Shown here piece after piece: positions 1-7,517 of a stretch of DNA of 18,239 nt (positions are counted from its first letter, which is position 1; each line of letters starts with the position of its first letter). The notes beneath the pieces were generated by a model. The model did no database searches, was not told the DNA's origin, and saw only the letters and a list, made by a program, of their open reading frames with translations. The position numbers and the translations under genes were made by a program. Source of the stretch: Prolixibacteraceae bacterium (GTDB lineage: Bacteria; Bacteroidota; Bacteroidia; Bacteroidales; Prolixibacteraceae); assembly GCA_027858145.1 (NCBI GenBank), contig JAQIDF010000484.1, positions 1 to 18,239 of the forward strand. Reading direction: 5' to 3'.

Positions 1-141
1 AAAGGAAAGATAAGAGTACCTTCATGATTTTTGGTTAAGATGTTTGATTTAAGAGGTTTATTAAACACATATGTTGTGTCAATAAGTCGTAAAACTAAAC
101 ATTATAATTGGAAATCAAATAAAATAATTGTTGTTTTTTAA

Positions 142-153
142 TTCAATATTGAA
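142..153. promoter_or_regulatory. 12-bp perfect palindrome upstream of lon
   Basis: TTCAATATTGAA is a perfect 12-bp inverted repeat with no spacer. It lies 14 bp before the sigma-54-like element at 168 and about 100 bp before the lon start. Palindromes of this size are often operators for dimeric regulators, but in AT-rich DNA one can also arise by chance. No regulator is identified. The rest of positions 1-141 holds no gene or RNA that I can recognise. Confidence 0.25.
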
Positions 154-167
154 AGCCAATTCCTTTT

Positions 168-184
168 TGGCACGGCTATTGACA
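168..184 (+). promoter_or_regulatory. Sigma-54-like promoter element before lon
   Basis: TGGCACG (168-174), four bases, then TTGACA (179-184) closely matches the RpoN consensus TGGCACG-N4-TTGCW, with correct GG-to-G spacing. The one important deviation is A instead of C in the -12 GC doublet. If used, transcription would start near 194 and give a leader of about 60 nt. TTGACA could also be read as a sigma-70 -35 box, but I find no good -10 box, and no clear Bacteroidota TTTG/TAnnTTTG pair is present. Function is inferred. Confidence 0.35.
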
Positions 185-240
185 AATTTATAAGTCGCAT
201 TAATTAAAGTGGTAATAAAGACATATTGTCAGAAAAATAT

Positions 241-247
241 AGGAAGG
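241..247 (+). promoter_or_regulatory. lon ribosome binding site
   Basis: AGGAAGG lies seven bases before the ATG at 255. It is a clear Shine-Dalgarno sequence, which many Bacteroidota genes lack, and it supports the chosen lon start. Confidence 0.6.
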
Positions 248-254
248 TTTTAAT

Positions 255-2711
255 ATGAGTGAGCAAAGTTTAAAAGATACTAAGAGTTTTATATTCACAG
301 GGATGGGGAATGATGATTCAGATTTTATTCCCATAATGGCCGATGGTGGGGAAGATGACCTGCTGGTGAAAAACCTGCCAGATACACTGCCAATTTTGCC
401 ACTTCGTAATACGGTTTTATTTCCCGGAGTGGTTTTTCCAATTTCTGTTGGACGAATAAAATCACTTAAATTGGTTCGTGAGGTTTATCAGTCAAATGGA
501 GTGCTTGGTGTTATTGCTCAGCTAAACCCTGATGTCGATGAACCATCTGCCAAGGATCTGCACAAGATCGGTACAATGGCCAAAATTCTCAAAATACTCG
601 AAATGCCCGATGGTAATACTACCGTCATTATTCAGGGTAAGCAACGTTTCAGACTTGAAGAAATGGTAGCCGATGAGCCTTACCACCGGGCAAAAGTTGA
701 GAAGCTGGAAGAATTTAAGCCTGATGAGAATACTTCGGAGTTTGAAGCAACCGTTGAATCGTTGAAAGATATTGCCATAAAAATTGCAAAAAACTCTGCG
801 AACATGTCGCCTGAAGCAACGTTTGCTTTACGTAACATTGAAAATCCATCGTTCCTGATTAATTTCATTTGCTCAAATGCTGAAATAAAAGTCAAAGAGA
901 AACAAGGGTTACTTGAACAGGGTGACCTTAAAGAGCGTGGCGTTCAGGCAGTTTCATATCTGGTGCGCGAATTGCAGTTGGTTGAATTGAAAAAAGATAT
1001 TCAATCGAAGGTGAAAACCGACATGGACCAGCAGCAGCGTGAGTACCTTTTGCAACAGCAAATGAAAACCATTCAGGATGAACTGGGCGGAAACCCAACT
1101 GAAAAGGAAATTAATGAATTAAAAGAACGGGCCAAAAAGAAAAAATGGAGCAAAGAGATTGCTGATGTTTTTGAAAAGGAAGTCAATAAAATGTACCGGC
1201 TTAACCCTGCTGCCGGAGAGTACTCTATACAACTCACTTATGTTCAGACTTTACTTGATCTGCCATGGAACGAGTATTCTGATGATAATTTCGACATGAA
1301 ACATGCACAGGAAGTTCTTGACGAAGACCATTACGGATTGGAGTTGGTGAAAGAGCGTATCCTGGAACATCTGGCTGTTCTCAAACTCAAAAACGACATG
1401 AAGTCGCCGATTATTTGTTTATATGGTCCTCCGGGGGTTGGTAAAACATCGCTTGGAAAATCGGTAGCACGTTCACTGGGGCGTAATTTTATACGGATGA
1501 GCCTTGGCGGTTTGCACGACGAGTCTGAAATACGCGGCCATCGTAAAACATACATTGGCGCAATGCCCGGGCGCATTGTTCAGAATATTAAAAAAGCCAA
1601 AACATCGAACCCTGTTTTTATTCTTGATGAGGTAGATAAAATTTCGCGTGACTTTCATGGCGACCCCGCTTCGGCATTGCTCGAAGTGCTCGACCCTGAA
1701 CAAAATTCAGAATTTCACGATAATTACCTTGACATGGAATACGATCTTTCGAAAGTCATGTTTATTGCAACAGCGAACACATTAAATACCATTAGCCCTC
1801 CGTTGCTCGATCGTATGGAACTGATTGAAGTGAGCGGTTACCTGGTTGAGGAAAAAGTGGAAATTGCCAAACGACACCTGTGGACGAAACAATTGAAAAA
1901 TCACGGGCTGGCTGATTACGGACTAAAAGTAAACGATGGTGTATTTGAGTATGTTATCGAGAAATACACCCGCGAATCAGGTGTGCGTGCTCTTGATAAA
2001 CAGTTGGCCAAGCTTGTCCGGAAATTGGCAAAAAAGATTGCTTTTGATGAAAAAGTAGATAAAGTTATTAGTATCGAAACGATTCTGGATTGCTTAGGTG
2101 TACCTACATATTTGAAAGAAAAATACCAGGGCAACGAGTTTGCCGGAGTGGTTACCGGATTGGCGTGGACGTCTGTTGGTGGCCAGATTCTGTATGTAGA
2201 GTCGAGCCTTAGTAAAGGAAAAGGGCAACTAACACTTACCGGAAACCTGGGGGAGGTAATGAAGGAATCGGCTATGCTGGCGCTTGAATATCTGAAAGCA
2301 CATGCCGATTCGTTAAAAATAGACCCCGATGTATTTAATAAATGGAATGTTCATGTTCACGTTCCTGAAGGTGCTATACCCAAAGACGGGCCTTCGGCCG
2401 GTGTTACGATGGTAACCTCATTAGCTTCAGCTTTTACGCAACGAAAAGTGAAGAACAGTATGGCTATGACCGGTGAAATTACCCTGCGTGGAAAGGTGTT
2501 GCCAGTAGGCGGAATTAAAGAAAAAATACTGGCTGCTAAACGTGCAGGAATCAACGAGATAATCCTTTCGGAAGATAATAAAAAGGATATTGAGGAAATA
2601 AAAGATATATATATTAAAGGGCTGAAGTTTCATTATGTGAAAACAATTGCAGACGTTTTGAGCATTGCTTTATTAAAAACTAAAGTTGATAATGCAGTAA
2701 AAATTGATTAG
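255..2711 (+). CDS. lon: ATP-dependent endopeptidase Lon
   Basis: Cytoplasmic AAA+ serine protease that unfolds and degrades misfolded and short-lived regulatory proteins as a hexamer. At 818 residues it has normal LonA length. About 40 acidic residues precede the N-terminal substrate-binding LON domain, which starts at LPILPLRNTVLFPG (45-58). A lysine- and glutamine-rich helical region follows (about 240-310). The ATPase has Walker A GPPGVGKT (391-398), Walker B FILDEVDK (455-462) and the arginine-finger-like region LLDR (517-520). The C-terminal peptidase domain has the catalytic Ser714 in PKDGPSAG and Lys757 in GGIKEK, 43 residues apart as in E. coli Lon (Ser679/Lys722). The ATG at 255 is supported by AGGAAGG seven bases upstream. 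The gene stands alone, with a terminator immediately downstream. No defects are seen. A sigma-54-like element upstream suggests possible stress control, which is inference. Confidence 0.98.
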   Translation: MSEQSLKDTKSFIFTGMGNDDSDFIPIMADGGEDDLLVKNLPDTLPILPLRNTVLFPGVVFPISVGRIKSLKLVREVYQSNGVLGVIAQLNPDVDEPSAKDLHKIGTMAKILKILEMPDGNTTVIIQGKQRFRLEEMVADEPYHRAKVEKLEEFKPDENTSEFEATVESLKDIAIKIAKNSANMSPEATFALRNIENPSFLINFICSNAEIKVKEKQGLLEQGDLKERGVQAVSYLVRELQLVELKKDIQSKVKTDMDQQQREYLLQQQMKTIQDELGGNPTEKEINELKERAKKKKWSKEIADVFEKEVNKMYRLNPAAGEYSIQLTYVQTLLDLPWNEYSDDNFDMKHAQEVLDEDHYGLELVKERILEHLAVLKLKNDMKSPIICLYGPPGVGKTSLGKSVARSLGRNFIRMSLGGLHDESEIRGHRKTYIGAMPGRIVQNIKKAKTSNPVFILDEVDKISRDFHGDPASALLEVLDPEQNSEFHDNYLDMEYDLSKVMFIATANTLNTISPPLLDRMELIEVSGYLVEEKVEIAKRHLWTKQLKNHGLADYGLKVNDGVFEYVIEKYTRESGVRALDKQLAKLVRKLAKKIAFDEKVDKVISIETILDCLGVPTYLKEKYQGNEFAGVVTGLAWTSVGGQILYVESSLSKGKGQLTLTGNLGEVMKESAMLALEYLKAHADSLKIDPDVFNKWNVHVHVPEGAIPKDGPSAGVTMVTSLASAFTQRKVKNSMAMTGEITLRGKVLPVGGIKEKILAAKRAGINEIILSEDNKKDIEEIKDIYIKGLKFHYVKTIADVLSIALLKTKVDNAVKID

Positions 2712-2735
2712 AGATTTCAAATCATTATAAAAGTC

Positions 2736-2776
2736 AAACAGGTACAACAAATACGTTTAGTTGTGCCTGTTTTTTG
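2736..2776 (+). terminator. Intrinsic terminator after lon
   Basis: AACAGGTACAAC (2737-2748) pairs with GTTGTGCCTGTT (2760-2771). This is a 12-bp stem with one G-U wobble and an 11-nt loop, followed by a run of T. It lies 25 bp after the lon stop and separates lon from the protease gene. Confidence 0.88.
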
Positions 2777-2847
2777 TTTTGTTATCCTTTTTATATACGT
2801 GTTGTTTTCAAAATAGCATTTTCAAAAAAAGCTGTTTTCTCCAATAA

Positions 2848-2880
2848 ATATTGCATTTTGATGAATAATGCACTATTTTT
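2848..2880 (+). promoter_or_regulatory. Inverted repeat before the C10 protease gene
   Basis: ATATTGCATT (2848-2857) and AATGCACTAT (2867-2876) are 10-bp arms with one mismatch around a 9-nt loop, followed by T residues up to 2880. It lies about 40 bp before the protease start and well past the strong lon terminator. It could be a second weak terminator, an operator, or a leader hairpin of the protease mRNA. No good TTTG/TAnnTTTG promoter was found in 2772-2917. Confidence 0.35.
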
Positions 2881-2917
2881 CCACTCGCATTTAAGGGGAC
2901 GTAATTAATCAATTATA

Positions 2918-5900
2918 ATGAAGAATAAAGCACTTTTAGGGCTTTTGTTATTGTTTTTGGCTATTTGGGGATATGCCGGGGAAGTAACAAAAAGCGATGC
3001 AAAAATAGTGGCACTGAATTGGCTTAATAGTCATAGCGAACAGATTTTTGATACCAAAGATTTTTCCAACATTGATATATTGGATGAAAGCGAGGATGCA
3101 TTGATTTATCTTGTTTCCTTTTCGCCCAAAGGATGGGTGATGGTATCAGGCGTTGATAAAACCGAACCTGTTCTGGGGTATTCAGATTCTTCAGTTTTTG
3201 ACACCCGAAAAATCCCGGTTCAGTTAAAAGGCTGGATTGATGGATTGGAAGAGGAGCTTAGCAAGGCTTCAGCTGATGATTATTATCCTTCAAATGAGAC
3301 AGAAGATCGTTGGCATTATTTCAAATCAGCTGATTTAGACATCCGGGAACTAAAATCATTGCAAGCAACATCGGCCGGGCCATTGCTTTCTACTACATGG
3401 GATCAGGGACAATACTTCAACGAGATGGCTCCAGCTGATGCGAGCAGCAGTGCCGGAAATGGTCATGTGTGGATTGGTTGTGTGGCAACAGCCATGGCTC
3501 AAGTGATGAAATACTGGGAATACCCGGTGAACGGGACTGGTTCAAAGAGCTATAATCATCCAGACTATGGCATTCAAAGTGCCGATTTTGAAAACACAAC
3601 ATACAACTGGGCTTCAATGCCCGATGACTTAACTTCACAAAACACAGCTGTGCAAAAACTGAATTATCACGCTGCAGTGGCTGTTGAAATGAATTTTGGC
3701 CCCAGCGGTTCGGGGGCATCGTTAAATTCGGCTGTTGATGCGTTTATCGATTATTTCAAATATAATTCGACAATTCTTTGGGTTGATAAAAATGAATGGG
3801 ATACTGAAACAGAATGGAAAGAAATGCTCCGGCGGGAGATCAATAACGGACGTCCTGTTATATACTCTGGGTACAATTCTTCGCTTTCAAGCGGCCATGC
3901 GTTTATTTGTGATGGTTATTCTTCTGATGATTATTTCCATTTTAACTGGGGTTGGGGCGGTTATGCAAATGGAAATTTTCTTTTAAGCTCTTTAACTCCG
4001 GGGATTAGTAATTACACAGCCAGTCAATCGGCAATTTTTGGAATTGAACCCATAAAAACAGCTTCAATAAACTTTCCTTATGTGAATGGGTTTGAATCGG
4101 GAAGTGGGGAGTTTGACTTGTTTGGCAATTCATCGGTGTCGGTTGCCGGAAGCCATAACGGAACCTTTGGTGTACAACTTTCGCAGGAGGGTTTCTCAGC
4201 AAAATCGATGAACGTGGCAAACCTGACGTTTGTAGTGCCTGCTAATGCTGTTTTAGATTTCTGGGTGAAACGATTTACTGAAAGAGCATCAGCTAATAAT
4301 TTGCAAAAAGTAGCTTTATACCCGATGTACGGGACAGAGCCTCATTTTGAAATTTTTAACGGAGATAATTATAACGATGATGACTGGGTACATTGCAACG
4401 TTGATTTATTTGATTACGAAGGCCAGACTGTTCGGTTAATGTTTGTGCAACAAAATATTGATGCTGGTGCTCAACAGTGGATGTATATCGATGATGTTGC
4501 TATAACCGGGGGTAATGGAAATCTTCCGCCATATGAGCCCGGATCGCCCGAACCTTCCAATAACGATGATCAGGTTGATTTGTCGCCGGTGCTAAAATGG
4601 ACTGGTGGGGATCCTAATGGAGATGATGTCACGTATTGGGTGTATTTTGGTACTGATAGTGATCCTTCTTTTTATAAATCAACATTCGATTCTCGTATGA
4701 AAATACCGGCGCTTGATCCTAAAACAAAATACTATTGGAAAATTAAAGCAAACGATGAAAAATCGGTTGTTGTTAGTGATGTTTGGTCATTTACAACTCG
4801 AGGTATCCCCCCCGAAGTTGAAACTTGTGGACTTGTTTCAGCGACCCCCGGGTCTGCTGTGATTTGTGCTCAAATTGTAAATGACAATGATTCAGAGGTT
4901 ATCAGAAACGGTGTTTGGTGGAATGAAATGCCCGATCCGCATATGTCAGATAACGAAGTGGAAAGTGATAGTATTGCTGATATTTATCAAGTTGAAATTG
5001 ATGGTCTTGAACCTTACGAAACTTATTATGTAAAGCCTTTTGCCCAGAGTGAAGAGGGATATGGTATTGGCGACGAATTTAAATTTCAAACTGCGGCTGA
5101 TGTTCCGGATATATCTTTTGTGAAAATTGATGATATAAAAAGAAACAGTGCAGTAATTATCGGGCTTGTTTCTGATATCAACGATTCGATTATTACCCGG
5201 CGAGGCGTTTTGTGGTCGGTACACGATGGATTTAATGTTGACAGTGCTGCGATAAAAAGCGAAACCGGAAGCTGGAATTCTACGGGGGAATTTGAATTGC
5301 TGGTGGATAGTATACCTGGGCCCGACACTATATATTTTAGAGTGTTTGCCGAAAATTCAGCAGGCATAACTTATACCAGTCAAGATAACTTTGCAACCCG
5401 GAATATATATCCTGAAATTGATCTGGATGCCAACAACAGTTCAGAAAGAAATGGACTTAACTATGAATTTTCACTTGTTGAGCAACATGAAGGTGGTAAA
5501 ATTGCTGACACCGATGTTGTGATTAGCGATGCTGATGGCGATATTATTCAGCAAATAATTGCTACTATTGAAAAACAGGTGAACGACGATAAAGAGTATT
5601 TAGTGTACACCGGAGATAGTACCCGAGTGTCGGTTCTTGGAAATTTTTCTGACTCGTTGATTGTTGAGTATGATGGAGGCACATCAAATTTGTTTTGGGA
5701 TAGTATTATTCATTACATCGAATATCGTAATATTAGTGATGCCCCTGTTGCCGACTCTCTTCGTGAAATTAAAATTGTGGTTAATGATGGCTTTAGCCAC
5801 AGTCTGGGTGCAGTAGCTTTCGTTTCAATGGTTCCTGAAAATGATGCCCCCGTATCAGTACAATCACCTTCTTTATCTGCACTTCCTCAGTATAATTGTT

Positions 5901-7441
5901 ACTTATCGGGGACTGAACAGGGGATTTGGATTGATTCGCTAGATGGTTTTTATGAAGCTGAATTTGAATATGCCTATGAATGGGAAGCCAATCTGGGTGA
6001 TACTATCGTTTTAGTTGAAACCACCGACGATTCTTTGTTTATTGATGAAACCTTTTGTGGTACTCAATTACGTATTGTTGAGACGGTTATTGATGAAAAA
6101 TCAGGAGGTGATAATGAAGCATCAACCCGTGCATATAGCCAATGGTACGATGTCCGGAAGATTGAGCAGAAGGTGGTTGATTTTAACCTGACTGATAATC
6201 AGGAAGTAATTCCAAAAGTTGAATACCGCTTGGCACCATATCGTTTTACAGGTTCTGCTACTTCAGGCTTGCCTTTAAAATATGGTACTTTTAAAGATGA
6301 ATTTTTCGAGATAAATAACGACTCGCTTTTCGTTAAGAATATTGGTGTGGAACCAGTTTATGCGTATCAACCAGGAAATAGTTGTTATTTGGAGGCTGAC
6401 AGGGTATATAAAAATATTAATGTTGTAAAGGGAAACCAGCAAATTATAAATGCTCCCGATTCGATTGAAAAGTTTTATAATGATTCAATATTTGATTTAA
6501 CAGCAGCAGCAAGTAGCAATTTAGAAGTAAACTACAATGTAACGGAAAATGATGTTTTGATATATGAAAATAAGCACTTTAATGTCGTCGGGACAGGTGT
6601 TGCACATATTATAATCAGTCAGGAAGGTAATGATAAATGGAATTCAGTAAACGACACCATGGTTTGTGTTGTTGAAAAAGGCTTGCAGGAGATTCGTTTC
6701 GATTCGCTTGAAACCGTTGCTTATGATGATGGGATGTTACTTCTTGGGGCTGAATCTTCATCAGGGCTTGAAGTGAGTTTCGATGTGTTTGATAATAAAA
6801 TTGCAGATATACAGGGTGATACTTTACTGATTAAAACTGCTGGGACATTGTTGGTATTTGCCCGTCAAGGCGGGAGCGAATTGTGGATGCCTGCTGAGCT
6901 GGTTTCGCGTGAATTGACCATTCAAAAGGCAGAACAACAAATAACTACCACGCTATCAGACTCCATAACTACCCGGCAAAACATCTCATATGAAGATTTT
7001 CAGGCATCTTCAGGTTTAACAGCGTTTGTAGTTGAGTCGTCAAACGATGATGTTATTAGCGTATTTGAAGATTCAATTGTAATAAACAGCAGAGGTGAGG
7101 TTGCGCTTTACGTTGCCCAGAATGGTGATGATAATTATTTGCCGGCAACTGAAGAGTTTGTTTTTGATGTGGTTTACCCGTTAAATGTTGAAAAATTTGA
7201 AAAGGTAACGTTCGATTTATTTCCCAACCCGGCCAACGATAAATTACACCTTGTTATTGATGGTGATGTTGAGCTCCCGCTTGATTTTTCATTGCTTAAT
7301 GTACTTGGTCAGGTTCAAATGACAAAGAAAATTACCAAACAATTTCAGGTGATTGATGTCGAAGATATTGAAAACGGCACATACATCATTTTACTGCGAA
7401 ACGATGACCACTACCTAACTCAAAAAATAATAGTAAAATAA
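2918..7441 (+). CDS. Secreted C10 (streptopain-like) cysteine protease with T9SS sorting domain
   Basis: Predicted exported papain-like protease. Residues 1-20 are a signal peptide. Residues 21 to about 150 resemble the inhibitory propeptide of C10 zymogens. The catalytic domain (about 155-380) has Cys188 in GCVATAMAQVMKYW, His327 in SGHAFICDGY and the tryptophan-rich FHFNWGWGG (340-348), all as in SpeB. Then come a MAM-like jelly-roll region (about 385-532), a fibronectin III domain (about 537-628), two related FN3-like units (629-833), a cadherin-like stretch (about 834-978), an Ig-like region (about 979-1080) and four degenerate Ig-like repeats (about 1081-1420). The C-terminus, with FPNPAND at 1435-1441, is a type A T9SS sorting domain. 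Seen directly: the signal, the catalytic motifs and the tail. Domain boundaries are estimates. At 1507 residues it is far longer than SpeB (about 400). Its substrate is unknown; nutrient scavenging or cell-surface processing is likely. It appears monocistronic. Confidence 0.92.
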   Translation: MKNKALLGLLLLFLAIWGYAGEVTKSDAKIVALNWLNSHSEQIFDTKDFSNIDILDESEDALIYLVSFSPKGWVMVSGVDKTEPVLGYSDSSVFDTRKIPVQLKGWIDGLEEELSKASADDYYPSNETEDRWHYFKSADLDIRELKSLQATSAGPLLSTTWDQGQYFNEMAPADASSSAGNGHVWIGCVATAMAQVMKYWEYPVNGTGSKSYNHPDYGIQSADFENTTYNWASMPDDLTSQNTAVQKLNYHAAVAVEMNFGPSGSGASLNSAVDAFIDYFKYNSTILWVDKNEWDTETEWKEMLRREINNGRPVIYSGYNSSLSSGHAFICDGYSSDDYFHFNWGWGGYANGNFLLSSLTPGISNYTASQSAIFGIEPIKTASINFPYVNGFESGSGEFDLFGNSSVSVAGSHNGTFGVQLSQEGFSAKSMNVANLTFVVPANAVLDFWVKRFTERASANNLQKVALYPMYGTEPHFEIFNGDNYNDDDWVHCNVDLFDYEGQTVRLMFVQQNIDAGAQQWMYIDDVAITGGNGNLPPYEPGSPEPSNNDDQVDLSPVLKWTGGDPNGDDVTYWVYFGTDSDPSFYKSTFDSRMKIPALDPKTKYYWKIKANDEKSVVVSDVWSFTTRGIPPEVETCGLVSATPGSAVICAQIVNDNDSEVIRNGVWWNEMPDPHMSDNEVESDSIADIYQVEIDGLEPYETYYVKPFAQSEEGYGIGDEFKFQTAADVPDISFVKIDDIKRNSAVIIGLVSDINDSIITRRGVLWSVHDGFNVDSAAIKSETGSWNSTGEFELLVDSIPGPDTIYFRVFAENSAGITYTSQDNFATRNIYPEIDLDANNSSERNGLNYEFSLVEQHEGGKIADTDVVISDADGDIIQQIIATIEKQVNDDKEYLVYTGDSTRVSVLGNFSDSLIVEYDGGTSNLFWDSIIHYIEYRNISDAPVADSLREIKIVVNDGFSHSLGAVAFVSMVPENDAPVSVQSPSLSALPQYNCYLSGTEQGIWIDSLDGFYEAEFEYAYEWEANLGDTIVLVETTDDSLFIDETFCGTQLRIVETVIDEKSGGDNEASTRAYSQWYDVRKIEQKVVDFNLTDNQEVIPKVEYRLAPYRFTGSATSGLPLKYGTFKDEFFEINNDSLFVKNIGVEPVYAYQPGNSCYLEADRVYKNINVVKGNQQIINAPDSIEKFYNDSIFDLTAAASSNLEVNYNVTENDVLIYENKHFNVVGTGVAHIIISQEGNDKWNSVNDTMVCVVEKGLQEIRFDSLETVAYDDGMLLLGAESSSGLEVSFDVFDNKIADIQGDTLLIKTAGTLLVFARQGGSELWMPAELVSRELTIQKAEQQITTTLSDSITTRQNISYEDFQASSGLTAFVVESSNDDVISVFEDSIVINSRGEVALYVAQNGDDNYLPATEEFVFDVVYPLNVEKFEKVTFDLFPNPANDKLHLVIDGDVELPLDFSLLNVLGQVQMTKKITKQFQVIDVEDIENGTYIILLRNDDHYLTQKIIVK
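6158..7177 (+). repeat. Four tandem Ig-like (MBG-like) repeats within the C10 protease
   Basis: Residues about 1081-1172, 1173-1253, 1254-1337 and 1338-1420 are four diverged copies of one module of roughly 80-90 residues. Each opens with a Q-x-(I/V) strand, has an (S)SGL or SNLEV core, and ends in a Gly/Asn turn followed by an aromatic residue (GNSCYLEA, GNDKWNSV, GGSELWMPA, GDDNYLPA). That ending resembles the GNxxYxxA close of bacterial Ig-like repeats in adhesins. They probably form a stalk between the catalytic part and the sorting tail, which is inference. Confidence 0.6.
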
Positions 7442-7467
7442 ACAACTGAGTGTTAAGTGGGTTTTTG

Positions 7468-7498
7468 TTTGATATTTAAGATAATGTATATAATTTAG
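7468..7498 (+). promoter_or_regulatory. Bacteroidota-type promoter for argE
   Basis: TTTG (7468-7471), 19 bp, then TAATTTAG (7491-7498) fits the Bacteroidota housekeeping promoter TTTG-N19-21-TAnnTTTG with one mismatch in the -7 box. Transcription would start close to 7505, about 13 nt before the argE ATG. The preceding 26 bp after the protease stop hold no convincing terminator. Confidence 0.4.
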
Positions 7499-7517
7499 CC
7501 GGAAAATACAGTCAAAA

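Noticed and set aside
220..230. GACA/TGTC inverted repeat in the lon leader
   Set aside because: The arms are only 4 bp and are expected often by chance.
1331..1703. Overlapping minus-strand frames inside lon
   Set aside because: They are antisense to the conserved AAA+ region and are explained by its codon use.
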